From Arcticibacter pallidicorallinus (GTDB lineage Bacteria > Bacteroidota > Bacteroidia > Sphingobacteriales > Sphingobacteriaceae): a DNA stretch of 64,000 bases. A program made the translations under genes and the position numbers. Position 1 is the first letter of the stretch; the number at the start of each line of letters is the position of its first letter. Where the stretch lies: NCBI RefSeq assembly GCF_003002875.1, contig NZ_PVTH01000012.1, positions 40,452 to 104,451 of the forward strand, given 5' to 3'. This document shows, piece after piece, positions 34,412 through 42,919 of the stretch. The notes beneath the pieces were generated by a model that worked only from the letters and a program-made list of their open reading frames with translations, was not told the origin of the DNA and did no database searches.

Positions 34412-35512
34412 CTAGCGTTTTACCAAAGGCTCGATCAGCTCAATCGACCCGTCGTTATCATGCTTTAGCTCAGCCACCTTAATATTTCGCAGATAGGTCT
34501 TATCCGATAATTGAGTGTCGTGATAGAAAACGTACCACTTCCCCTTAACTTCAACAATCGAGTGATGACTGGTCCAGCCGTGTACCGGATTCATAAAAGC
34601 GCCCTGGTATGTAAAGGGACCAAGAGGGCTGTCTCCAACTGCATAGGCCAAAAAATGGGTATTGCCGGTAGAATAGCTGAAATAATATTTACCATTATAT
34701 TTATGTACCCAGGCAGCCTCAAAAAAGCGCTCGTTATGATCTTTTGTTAAAAATGGCTTTCCATTCTTATCGAGAATTTGCACGTCCCGCACCGCACCGT
34801 CAAAGCTTAGCATATCAGAGCTCATTTTTGCAACTTTCGGAGCAAGAGCGGGCGCATTATCGTCGGGCAAGTCAGTTTCTGATCCTTTCGGATCGAACTT
34901 TCCACCTACCCACTTCTGCAGCTGGCCACCCCATATTCCACCAAAGTACATATATGAAGCACCATCGTCATCGGTAAAAACCGCCGGATCTATACTGAAG
35001 CTCCCCTCAATAGGCTTTGGTTCTGCCTTGAACGGACCCGAAGGCGACTTTGAAGTTGCTACACCCATTCGGAAGATACCTTCCGGATCCTTGGCCGGAA
35101 AGAACAGGTAGTACGTACCATTTTTATACGCAGCATCAGGTGCCCAAAGCTGTCTTTTTGCCCAGGGAACATCCTCCAGCGACAAGCCTACGCCGTGATC
35201 AGTTACTTTGCCGCCAATACTGTCCATGGAAAAAACATGATAGTCACGCATATCAAAATGATCTCCACCCACTGATTGCGGTGTACCTAAATCCACGTCA
35301 TGTGAAGGATAAATATAGATCCTGCCATCAAACACGTGAGCTGATGGATCGGCGGTATACATATGACTGACAAGAGGCTGTGAAAGATACCTGCTGGTAT
35401 CCACACTACTTACTTCTTGCTTACCGGCATTTTTCCCACCACCGTTCTGGCATCCAGCAGCGACCAGCACATTCATTCCCAGAGCCAAAGCCAATTGCAT
35501 TTTTGTATTCAT
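34412..35512 (-). CDS. GH43 family glycoside hydrolase lipoprotein
   Basis: 366 residues with a signal peptide ending in the lipobox VAAGC (Cys about residue 21). The five-bladed GH43 propeller is recognised from YTADPSAHVFDGRIYIYPSH (catalytic Asp), WAPDAAYKNGTYYLFFPAKD, SIDPAVFTDDDGASYMYFGG, FFEAAWVHKYNGKYYFSYST (catalytic Glu) and HHSIVEVKGKWYVFYHD. Members are beta-xylosidases or arabinofuranosidases. It lies downstream of a GH67 alpha-glucuronidase, so I infer xylan side-chain or xylo-oligosaccharide breakdown at the cell surface or periplasm. Confidence 0.9.
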   Translation of the reverse strand: MNTKMQLALALGMNVLVAAGCQNGGGKNAGKQEVSSVDTSRYLSQPLVSHMYTADPSAHVFDGRIYIYPSHDVDLGTPQSVGGDHFDMRDYHVFSMDSIGGKVTDHGVGLSLEDVPWAKRQLWAPDAAYKNGTYYLFFPAKDPEGIFRMGVATSKSPSGPFKAEPKPIEGSFSIDPAVFTDDDGASYMYFGGIWGGQLQKWVGGKFDPKGSETDLPDDNAPALAPKVAKMSSDMLSFDGAVRDVQILDKNGKPFLTKDHNERFFEAAWVHKYNGKYYFSYSTGNTHFLAYAVGDSPLGPFTYQGAFMNPVHGWTSHHSIVEVKGKWYVFYHDTQLSDKTYLRNIKVAELKHDNDGSIELIEPLVKR

Positions 35513-35586
35513 ATCCTCAACGTTATCATTAAACTATTCAATAAAAGCCTCTTCTGGCTGGAAGAGACTTCTATTATCACTTACTC

Positions 35587-35641
35587 CGATTATGTTCCAC
35601 ATAGCTTTTCGGATAACAACAAGCCACGTGGAACATAATCG
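35587..35641. repeat. 14-bp inverted repeat between the GH67 and GH43 genes
   Basis: Perfect arms (CGATTATGTTCCAC at 35587-35600 and its complement at 35628-35641) with a 27-nt loop. It begins 4 bp after the GH67 stop. No T run follows on the minus strand, so partial termination or mRNA stabilisation of the upstream gene is more likely than full termination. Confidence 0.7.
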
Positions 35642-35645
35642 ATAA

Positions 35646-37799
35646 TTAGATGCCCGGTACGAAATGGAAATGCTGGCTTTCGTAAAACTCAAGTGTTTCT
35701 TTAGGCGGTGTTACTCCCTGCGGGAAGGGCAAACCAGAGCGGGATTGAAAGTAAGCCAGACAAGCGTCATGCCACCACCAGGCCTCCTTTTTTTGGATCG
35801 CTAACAGCATTCTCACCTGATCAAAACGTTCCTGGTCCACGTAGGGAGCCAGTTTATTCCAACCAGCGATCAAAGGGTCCATCGATTCAGCACCTTGCTG
35901 ATAGCGCTGAGACAAAGCTTCCCAAAGCGATTCGCCAGTCTTCATCCGGTGAGACCAGGGTAACCGGTGAAACCACAAAAGATACTCGGGAGGGCAGGTC
36001 TTCAGATCTCCATAGAACTTCCTGACCTGGGGACTGTATTGAGAAAGTGCATTGCTGCCGCTGGCAGTACGATCGAAGCCAATAGCCACACTATCCGCTT
36101 TATGGTAGTAGAACGAAGTCCAGTCCATCCGTGGCTTATCTTTAATCCATGGACCAGGGCCGTAATGATGATCCCAACCCATGATATGGTGTAACCCAAG
36201 AGGCGTCATATAGTTTACCAGGTTCTCCCTCGATTTCATCATCATACCCCGTAACGAAACCTTAAACTCCGGAACGTTCGAGAAGGTCATCCCTGTCCAT
36301 TCATCGGCAATATTCTCAGAACTGAGCTGGTGATTCCAGGCCAGCCGCCCAAAAGCATACCAGTTAGACTGTCCGAACAGATGTCCCGTCCAGTTCAGAT
36401 CATCCCCGATATTGGCTACACCTGCAATACCCGATAAAGCGTGTTTGTCTAAACTTCCATCGACTACACGCGCAACAGTTGAGCCTTTACCTTTAACATA
36501 CGTATCCGCATCAAGGACTTCCTTATATAACGGAGCCTGATACACCAGGTGCGTAGCTTGTCCCAAATATTCCTGCGTGATTTGGAACTCCATCATCAGC
36601 GGAGTTTTTGGCATAGCTCCAAAAAGCGGAGAGAAAGGTTCCCTTGGCTGGAAATCGATAGGTCCGTTCTTCACCTGTACCAACACGTTTTTCCTGAACT
36701 GCCCGTCCAGCGGTTTGAACTCATTATAAGCCTGCTTGAAACGATCCTCATCTACCTCATGACTGTAAACAAAAGCACGCCACATGACAATACCGTTGTG
36801 AGGTGCAAGGGCATCCGCCAGCAGATTCGCCCCTTCTGCATGAGAACGACCATAGTTTTGCGGTCCCGGTTGACCCTCCGAATTGGCCTTTACCAAAAAG
36901 CCCCCGAAATCTGGAATATGTCTGTAGATTTCATCAGCCTTATCCTTCCACCACTTTTTGACGCTCTCATCAAGCGGATCCGCAGTTTTCAACTTGCCGA
37001 TCTCGATTGGAGAACTGAAGCGCGCTGTAAGATATACCTTGATTCCATAAGGTCTGAGCACATTTGCGATAGCAGCTACCTTAGGCAGAAACTCCTCAGT
37101 CAGAATCAGAGAATTTGCATTAACATTAGTCAATACAGTACCGTTTATACCGATAGAAGCGTTAGCCCGCGCATAATCAATGTAACGTTGCTGAAGATAT
37201 CCGGGCAGAAGATGCCAGTTCCAAAGCGAAAATCCAGCATAGCCACGTTCAACAGTACGGTCGAGATTATCCCAATGATTAAGCACACGATGCTTAAGCA
37301 ATGGCTTTTCAACGATACTCAGCTTGACAACAGGTTGCTGCGTCTGAACGAGCCTGAGCAGATGAAAGGAGCCGTATAAAACGCCTACATCCGTATTGGC
37401 TGCGATAACGGTAATTTGCTTACCATTATGCACCATGGAAGACAGCATATAACCCTCATCCCCTAATCCGGCCAGCGACTGCAGCTTCAGGCCTCTGATC
37501 AGGGAGGAAGAGGCAGGCGTTCCGGCGACAACTGAGCCCGCTTCGATGCTGGCAGTTGATGATAAGCCCAGCGTTCTTCCCAGCAAACCCGACAAGCCCT
37601 TGCCCAGTTCATCAGATGCTGCTTTCAATGTTGGGGATATCGTATCGATACGTATACCGCTCAAGCTCTTAAGATACTGCGTTCTTAAAGCTTCATCATT
37701 AATCTGATCATACCGCATCCACAAGCGATACCCACTTTCTGCAAAGCTGTGGCCGACACTCATAAAAAAGATGATCAACGCAAATATTAGTTTCTTCAT
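35646..37799 (-). CDS. GH67 alpha-glucuronidase
   Basis: 717 residues, normal for GH67, with signal peptide (MKKLIFALIIFFMSVGHSFA). Removes 4-O-methyl-glucuronic acid from xylo-oligosaccharides. The (beta/alpha)8 domain shows DFGGFLVKANSEGQPGPQNY with the catalytic Glu, and VQVKNGPIDFQPREPFSPLF with the catalytic Asp and Glu. The all-helical C-terminal domain includes HHIMGWDHHYGPGPWIKDKP and YLLWFHRLPW. The signal peptide indicates periplasmic action. It is 16 bp after the lacI-type gene, in one operon with the GH43 gene. Confidence 0.96.
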   Translation of the reverse strand: MKKLIFALIIFFMSVGHSFAESGYRLWMRYDQINDEALRTQYLKSLSGIRIDTISPTLKAASDELGKGLSGLLGRTLGLSSTASIEAGSVVAGTPASSSLIRGLKLQSLAGLGDEGYMLSSMVHNGKQITVIAANTDVGVLYGSFHLLRLVQTQQPVVKLSIVEKPLLKHRVLNHWDNLDRTVERGYAGFSLWNWHLLPGYLQQRYIDYARANASIGINGTVLTNVNANSLILTEEFLPKVAAIANVLRPYGIKVYLTARFSSPIEIGKLKTADPLDESVKKWWKDKADEIYRHIPDFGGFLVKANSEGQPGPQNYGRSHAEGANLLADALAPHNGIVMWRAFVYSHEVDEDRFKQAYNEFKPLDGQFRKNVLVQVKNGPIDFQPREPFSPLFGAMPKTPLMMEFQITQEYLGQATHLVYQAPLYKEVLDADTYVKGKGSTVARVVDGSLDKHALSGIAGVANIGDDLNWTGHLFGQSNWYAFGRLAWNHQLSSENIADEWTGMTFSNVPEFKVSLRGMMMKSRENLVNYMTPLGLHHIMGWDHHYGPGPWIKDKPRMDWTSFYYHKADSVAIGFDRTASGSNALSQYSPQVRKFYGDLKTCPPEYLLWFHRLPWSHRMKTGESLWEALSQRYQQGAESMDPLIAGWNKLAPYVDQERFDQVRMLLAIQKKEAWWWHDACLAYFQSRSGLPFPQGVTPPKETLEFYESQHFHFVPGI

Positions 37800-37815
37800 A
37801 AAGGTTAAAATTGGT

Positions 37816-38844
37816 TTATACCCCTCCTTTAAGGGAAGAGCTTCTTACTATTAATTCTGATTTAAGTACAAGAGTTTCAGGTTCCGATGGGTTAGAAGCA
37901 TTGAGCTGATTAATAAGCCTTCTCGCCACCACCTCTCCCATTTCCTGTCCGGGATAGTTTACCGTAGACAACGCAGGTTCAGTAATACGTGAAGTAGCGT
38001 CATTATTAAAACCGACAATGGCGATATCTTCGGGAATCCTCAATCCTGCCTGTTTTAAGGTCTTCAGACCTATCGCCGCGCAGAAATCATTCGAAACGAA
38101 GAGCCCGTCGGGTAGAACCTCCATTTTTAAGATCCTGTTCATTACTTTCATCGTTGAAATTTCCGTCAGGTCAGTTTCAAAAACAAGCGATTCGTCGAAA
38201 GAGAGACCCTTGTCTTTCAATGCTTGCTGATAACCGTCCCTCCTTTCCGAATAGACGTCACGTATTGTATTACCCGTTATATGTGCAATGCGGGTACATC
38301 CCTGCTCTGCCAAATGAAAAGCAGCCTCATATCCTGCTCTGAAATTATCAATAACCACTTTGGTATACTCATTTCCGGCAATGCCCCGGTCCGCAAACAG
38401 CAAAGGTATATGGTGTTTAAAAAAGGGCTGAAAATGATCAAGACTAGTGGTGTTTGCCGCAAGCGCTACGATAAGACCATCTACACGGTTGTGCATCATT
38501 GTTTCCGCATATTCTGCCTCCTTTTCCTGTAATTCAAGCGACTGGCTGATCAACATATTATAACCGGATCCGTTCAGTTCTTTTTCGATGCCGGCGAGCA
38601 TCGCTGAGATGAAATAACTATTCAAACGCGGAACAATGACACCGATGGTATTCGTTTTTCTACTGCGGAGATTTCTTGCGAATGTATTGAAGCGATACCC
38701 CATTTCGTTCGCAGTATCAAAGATTTTTTTCTTCGTCACTGCATTTACAGCAGCATGGTTCTGTAACCCCCGGCTTATAGTCGAAGGAGACAAACTAAGT
38801 TTTTCAGCAATATCGTAAATGGTAATTATTTTCTCCTGGCTCAT
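37816..38844 (-). CDS. LacI family transcriptional regulator of the xylan operon
   Basis: 342 residues. N-terminal helix-turn-helix TIYDIAEKLSLSPSTISRGL with hinge helix FNTFARNLRSRKTNTIGVIV, then the periplasmic-binding-protein-like effector domain (NSYFISAMLAGIEKELNGSG, DGLFVSNDFCAAIGLKTLKQ, IAIVGFNNDATSRITEPALS). It is the first gene of an operon with GH67 and GH43 enzymes and is preceded by a LacI-type operator at 38890-38903. The likely effector is a xylan-derived sugar or aldouronic acid. Confidence 0.95.
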   Translation of the reverse strand: MSQEKIITIYDIAEKLSLSPSTISRGLQNHAAVNAVTKKKIFDTANEMGYRFNTFARNLRSRKTNTIGVIVPRLNSYFISAMLAGIEKELNGSGYNMLISQSLELQEKEAEYAETMMHNRVDGLIVALAANTTSLDHFQPFFKHHIPLLFADRGIAGNEYTKVVIDNFRAGYEAAFHLAEQGCTRIAHITGNTIRDVYSERRDGYQQALKDKGLSFDESLVFETDLTEISTMKVMNRILKMEVLPDGLFVSNDFCAAIGLKTLKQAGLRIPEDIAIVGFNNDATSRITEPALSTVNYPGQEMGEVVARRLINQLNASNPSEPETLVLKSELIVRSSSLKGGV

Positions 38845-38866
38845 AAGCTGGTTAAGCGAACTGTTG

Positions 38867-38874
38867 CAAATTAA
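38867..38874 (-). promoter_or_regulatory. possible -7 region of the lacI-GH67-GH43 operon
   Basis: The minus strand reads TTAATTTG, one mismatch to TAnnTTTG, 22 bp before the lacI start. A TTG that could serve as the -33 element lies inside the operator at 38890-38903, so repressor binding would block the promoter. Confidence 0.35.
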
Positions 38875-38889
38875 TAAAAAAACCCAATA

Positions 38890-38903
38890 TGCAATCGGTT
38901 GCA
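38890..38903. promoter_or_regulatory. LacI-type operator
   Basis: TGCAATCGGTTGCA: half-sites TGCAAtC and TGCAAcC around a central CG, the classic layout of LacI/GalR operators. It is 46 bp upstream of the lacI start. Autoregulation and control of the whole operon are inferred. Confidence 0.6.
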
Positions 38904-38963
38904 GTTAGATTGTTACTTGTTGACATTTTGGTTGCGCCAGCGTTTAAATCATCCGGCTATCAA

Positions 38964-39033
38964 ACCCATAAAAGCGCCACATAAGTCCGACTTACAGTTA
39001 AAAAAGTCGGACTTATGTGGCGCTTTTATGGGT
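38964..39033. repeat. perfect 30-bp inverted repeat with 10-nt loop
   Basis: 38964-38993 and 39004-39033 are exactly complementary over 30 bp with loop ACAGTTAAAA. The arm ends abruptly on both sides. It lies between divergent genes, so it is not at a transcript end. A perfect long palindrome suggests a mobile miniature element or REP-like sequence, or a recently inserted hairpin. No second copy was seen in this window. Confidence 0.85.
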
Positions 39034-39197
39034 CGCAATAGGGGCTTACAGCGAGGACGGTTTAGGAATGGGCAAAGCTGCTATGAACAGGCTGAGTAAA
39101 TAAATGCAGTTCCAAACCTGCCATACAAGCAAACAACAATAGCGCGAGGACGCACATCCTCTAACTAAGTCGGCTAAAATATCCTTGTTTCCGTGGA

Positions 39198-39228
39198 TTG
39201 CAGCAGTTACACCTGGTTGGTAACTTTG
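39198..39228 (+). promoter_or_regulatory. promoter of the beta-propeller lipoprotein gene
   Basis: TTG at 39198-39200 and TAACTTTG at 39221-39228 (exact TAnnTTTG), 20 bp apart. It lies 17 bp before the start codon at 39246. Confidence 0.6.
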
Positions 39229-39245
39229 ACTAAAACACAGACCCT

Positions 39246-40193
39246 ATGAAACCTATAAAGACAATTTATGCTCTGTTTTTGGTTGCAGCACTTTCTGCAT
39301 GCTCCAAAGACGGGGGTGACAGCGGCCGTGCAGGCAGCCTCAGCGGGAATATTATCCATGAGTACACCACGGAAGTTAAAAAAATCAATCTTAACGATTG
39401 GAGCGAGAGTACTTTCTTTACGTATAGCGCTTATTCCACCGTCGACTGGGACGTTAGTAAAGATGGCAAATTGAGGCTGGTCAGCGAGCGCCCCGCAGGA
39501 GTGTATGACAAGAACAAATTTATTTTGGTCAATGTTGCGGATGGAACGATTATAAAAGAGTTTATGTACGACCCGTTGATAGGAAACAACACGAATAACA
39601 GCGGAGAGATATCGTTTGATAACTCCTTGATCGTGATCAATCCGGATTATGACAATGGGATCGTGATCATCGATATGGATGGCCAGGTTAAGCACCGTCT
39701 CGATAAAATTAACGGTAAAAAATTAGGCCTGAACGATCGGGCGCGTTGGCTACCTGACAACAGTCTGCTTGTATCCTTTGACGGTAAATACCTTCTTAGG
39801 GCTGAGGCGCCCTACACTAATCTGACACTCGTAAAGGAAATGAACTACGAGCAGTGGGGAGCGGTGAGGGTAAGCCGGGATGGACAAAAGGTTTCGATGT
39901 ATATCGGTAATCACATCTATCTGATGAACATCGATGGAAGCAATCTGACACAGGTGACGGAAAGTGAGAGCGCGGAAAACTTTGGAGAGTTCTCACCTGA
40001 CGGAAAACATCTGTTGGTCGGTTGCGACTACATACACGCCCCCGTATCAGGGCGGTCAAACTGGAAGCTGAAGGTCATTCCGGCAGATGGCAAGATATAT
40101 AATCTGGATAACAGCAATGAAGTGATCCCGATCGTTCCCGGTCAGAGCAGCGAACGAACAAAAGCAAGCGGGAACTCCATGTGGCGACCATAA
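39246..40193 (+). CDS. TolB/PD40-like beta-propeller lipoprotein
   Basis: 315 residues. Signal peptide with lipobox LSAC (Cys about residue 19). Repeated propeller-like blades are visible: WDVSKDGKLRLVSERPAG, GEISFDNSLIVINPDYDNGI, ARWLPDNSLLVSFDGKYLLR, VRVSRDGQKVSMYIGNHIYL and GEFSPDGKHLLVGCDYIHAP, typical of PD40 repeats. Likely outer- or inner-membrane anchored. It precedes a histidine kinase gene by 83 bp on the same strand, so it may contribute to signal detection, but this is only context. Confidence 0.8.
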   Translation: MKPIKTIYALFLVAALSACSKDGGDSGRAGSLSGNIIHEYTTEVKKINLNDWSESTFFTYSAYSTVDWDVSKDGKLRLVSERPAGVYDKNKFILVNVADGTIIKEFMYDPLIGNNTNNSGEISFDNSLIVINPDYDNGIVIIDMDGQVKHRLDKINGKKLGLNDRARWLPDNSLLVSFDGKYLLRAEAPYTNLTLVKEMNYEQWGAVRVSRDGQKVSMYIGNHIYLMNIDGSNLTQVTESESAENFGEFSPDGKHLLVGCDYIHAPVSGRSNWKLKVIPADGKIYNLDNSNEVIPIVPGQSSERTKASGNSMWRP

Positions 40194-40276
40194 GACCATG
40201 ACATAAGGAAGGGACTTTGGATTTTTTGCTTATTTTGGTTAACCGAAAAACGAATAATTGCTGATTGCTCAAGAAA

Positions 40277-42280
40277 ATGAGGCGATACCTATGCTTAGCA
40301 TTTCTATTTTTAAATATTAAAGGCGGGTTTGCTCAACTTATCGATAAGGCCACCATTCAGTTTTCAGACAGTCTGTTCCGGCAGGCAGCGAGATCACCAA
40401 ATGACAGCGTAAAGATAGAACGGCTGCTTAGTCTGAGCTTTTTCTGGTGCGATCGCGATACTGCCAGGGCGTTTGAATTGATACGAAAAGCAGGAAACGT
40501 TATGGGCGCCAGACCACGCGATTATCACCAGGGTTTGTTGCATCACTTCACCGCGAACGTCGTGTATACTCACGATATTGAACGGGCGAAACGTTTATAT
40601 ATGCAGGCCGACCTGCGCCTCTCGGGCAGCCGGTTCAAAAGAGCTTACTATTACCGGGCAAAGGCATGGAATAACTACGGAACTTTACTCCAGATACAGG
40701 ACAGCGCCAGCCGATATATGGACATCTTGATCGAAAAAGCCATACCTTACTCCCGCCAGGCGGGGGATAGTATCGCTGTAGGCGTGAACCTCCAGAATAT
40801 TGGCATGCTCTTAGGAAACGTCCACGATTACCAAAAGGCTGAGAATTATTACAAGCAAGCACAGCGAACATTACTGCATTTTAATGATGTTCAGGAAGAT
40901 AAGCTCACGCTGTTTGTCAATGCGTCGAAGAACGCGCTTTTGGCAGGCGCGCATTCCAGGGCTCGGACTTATCTGGATAGCGCCCGGCATCAGTTTAACC
41001 AAATTCCACATTCGAACTACGCGCCTCATTACTACCGAACCGAGGGTGTTTATTATCGTCACAAAAACAATAAGTCCGAAGCGCTGGCTAACTTATTTAG
41101 AGGCCTTGACGCAGCGGAGAGACTCTCTGATGAGTACCTCCTGAAAGATATTAACTTTGAGATCTACGCCACGTACCGGGATTTCGGAGAATTTGCTCTT
41201 GCGAAAAAATATCTTTTGACCTCGAGCCGGTATGAGCCGAACAAAAATCTTCATAACCGTTTATTGCTTGCTAGAGAGATGGCGAACACGGAATATCGGC
41301 TGGGTAACTACAAGAGGGCATATGAACAGATGCAGACCTACGCTCTCGGCAAGGATTCTCTTCAGGAAGAGAATATGGCGCTAAAAATCCTTGAGCTGGA
41401 GAAAAAATACAGGACAATAGAAAAGGAGAACCAAATTTTAAAGCTTGAGGATATGAACCAAAAGCAGGCACTTTCTATGGATAAAAACAAGCGCTGGACG
41501 ATATTGCTTACCTCCGGACTGCTCCTTGCACTCATAACAGCCGGCTTTTCCTGGAAGCTCGCGCATAATAACCGTCAGGCCCTCCTTCAGAAAGATTTAT
41601 TGCACAGAGAAGAAGTTATCAACCTCAAGCAGCAGGAAAAGCTACATCAATACAGCTCTGTACTTCAGGCACAGGAAGAAGAGCGGAACCGGATTTCGCG
41701 TGATTTACATGATGGTCTGGGGGGATTGCTTGCGGGTGTAAAATTAAGACTGTCATCAATTGTCAGTCGGGAGAAAAACCGAACAGGAGTGGAACATCCG
41801 GATATAGATTATGTGATCAGGGATCTGGATCAATCGGTAGATGAACTGCGGAGAATTGCTAGAAATATGATGCCTGAGTCGCTTTTATCAATTGGCCTCA
41901 AGCCAGCGTTGGCCGACCTTTGCAAGTATATGCAGACTTCCGGAAAAGACATTCAGTTTCAAGCCTTTAATCTACAAACCTCCTACAGTCAGCCTGTTTT
42001 GATTGGCGTGTATCGTATCGCTCAGGAGCTGCTGAACAATGCCGTCAGGCATGCAAGCGCCCGTCAGATTATCGTCCAATGCAGTGAAAATGAAGGCCAC
42101 CTCTTCCTAACGGTGGAGGATGACGGTTGTGGTTTTGACCCGACAGACATGGCGAAGAAGGGTATGGGACTGAGCAACATCCAGAACCGGGTGGCTTTGC
42201 TGCAGGGCAAGGTTGAAATTGACAGCAAACCGGGACGGCCGACAGCGGTTAACATTCAAATACCCCTAAGCAATGCATAA
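40277..42280 (+). CDS. TPR-sensor histidine kinase (NarX-like HisKA_3)
   Basis: 667 residues from the ATG at 40277 (a TTG 12 bp earlier is in frame). Signal peptide MRRYLCLAFLFLNIKGGFAQ; then a TPR array covers about residues 25-380 (ARTYLDSARHQFNQIPH, NKSEALANLFRGLDAAERL). One transmembrane segment (WTILLTSGLLLALITAGFSW, about 408-427) is followed by a coiled coil. The HisKA_3 dimerisation helix EEERNRISRDLHDGLGGLLA has the phosphorylated His. The ATPase domain has ELLNNAVRHA (N-box) and GMGLSNIQNR. A periplasmic TPR domain as sensor is a typical Bacteroidota design. Confidence 0.93.
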   Translation: MRRYLCLAFLFLNIKGGFAQLIDKATIQFSDSLFRQAARSPNDSVKIERLLSLSFFWCDRDTARAFELIRKAGNVMGARPRDYHQGLLHHFTANVVYTHDIERAKRLYMQADLRLSGSRFKRAYYYRAKAWNNYGTLLQIQDSASRYMDILIEKAIPYSRQAGDSIAVGVNLQNIGMLLGNVHDYQKAENYYKQAQRTLLHFNDVQEDKLTLFVNASKNALLAGAHSRARTYLDSARHQFNQIPHSNYAPHYYRTEGVYYRHKNNKSEALANLFRGLDAAERLSDEYLLKDINFEIYATYRDFGEFALAKKYLLTSSRYEPNKNLHNRLLLAREMANTEYRLGNYKRAYEQMQTYALGKDSLQEENMALKILELEKKYRTIEKENQILKLEDMNQKQALSMDKNKRWTILLTSGLLLALITAGFSWKLAHNNRQALLQKDLLHREEVINLKQQEKLHQYSSVLQAQEEERNRISRDLHDGLGGLLAGVKLRLSSIVSREKNRTGVEHPDIDYVIRDLDQSVDELRRIARNMMPESLLSIGLKPALADLCKYMQTSGKDIQFQAFNLQTSYSQPVLIGVYRIAQELLNNAVRHASARQIIVQCSENEGHLFLTVEDDGCGFDPTDMAKKGMGLSNIQNRVALLQGKVEIDSKPGRPTAVNIQIPLSNA

Positions 42281-42899
42281 AGAATCGCTTAAGATCATTA
42301 TTATAGACGACCATCCTGTGGTACTTCAGGGGTTTTCTTATATGCTAGCAAATATTGCGGGCATGGAGCTGGTGGGTGAGTTTGCTGACGCAGATACGGG
42401 ACTGGCTTTCCTCAGGACTGAGCACGTGGACATAGTATTACTAGACATAAATTTGCCAGGAAAGAATGGGATCGATGCCTGCGAGGAGATACAGGCGATA
42501 AATCCGATGTGCAAGGTCATTGCCATTAGCAATCTAAACGAATACAGTATTATTCAGCGGATGCTTCGGGCAGGAGCTTCAGGATATCTTTTGAAAAATG
42601 CTTCCTCGGACGAGGTTCTGGATGCAATACATCAGGTAGCTTGCGGGGGTAACGCTCTTAGCCTGAATGTGCAGACGATAATCGATTCTGCACATTCAGG
42701 CGATTTGCCGGTCATCACGCGGCGAGAGAAAGAGGTACTCCAGCTTCTTTCGCAGGGACTGAGTTCCGGTGAGATAGGTGAACGTATTTTCATCAGTCCG
42801 CTCACTGTTGAAAGCCACAGGAGGAATCTGCTGCAGAAATTCAAGGTTGTGAATGTTGCTGCGCTCATCCATAAAGCGATGGAGATGAAATATATTTAG
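42273..42899 (+). CDS. NarL/FixJ family response regulator
   Basis: 208 residues, overlapping the kinase gene by 8 bp. Receiver domain with IIDDHPVVLQGF and phosphoacceptor Asp in VDIVLLDINLPGKNGIDACE (about residue 57). C-terminal LuxR-type helix-turn-helix: ITRREKEVLQLLSQGLSSGE, then FISPLTVESHRRNLLQKFKV. It is the cognate regulator of the upstream kinase; targets are unknown. Confidence 0.96.
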   Translation: MHKESLKIIIIDDHPVVLQGFSYMLANIAGMELVGEFADADTGLAFLRTEHVDIVLLDINLPGKNGIDACEEIQAINPMCKVIAISNLNEYSIIQRMLRAGASGYLLKNASSDEVLDAIHQVACGGNALSLNVQTIIDSAHSGDLPVITRREKEVLQLLSQGLSSGEIGERIFISPLTVESHRRNLLQKFKVVNVAALIHKAMEMKYI

Positions 42900-42919
42900 C
42901 GAAGGTCGCTAATCGGGTC

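Larger units (their letters stand above)
38845..39245. other. divergent intergenic region with promoters, operator and a large palindrome
   Basis: 401 bp without a credible gene. It holds, in order, the lacI promoter and operator, the 30-bp inverted repeat at 38964-39033, about 160 bp with no visible element, and the promoter at 39198-39228. A 66-codon frame at 38899-39099 runs through the palindrome and is not credible. Confidence 0.7.

Noticed and set aside
36549..37379. 276-codon plus-strand frame inside the alpha-glucuronidase gene
   Set aside because: Antisense shadow of a gene with intact catalytic motifs; composition is arginine/serine-rich and not protein-like.
38899..39099. 66-codon frame through the 30-bp inverted repeat
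   Set aside because: The frame exists only because it reads across both arms of the palindrome; no start signal or family.
39207..39695. 162-codon minus-strand frame opposite the beta-propeller lipoprotein
   Set aside because: Overlaps a gene with clear signal peptide, lipobox and promoter; the antisense product shows no motif.
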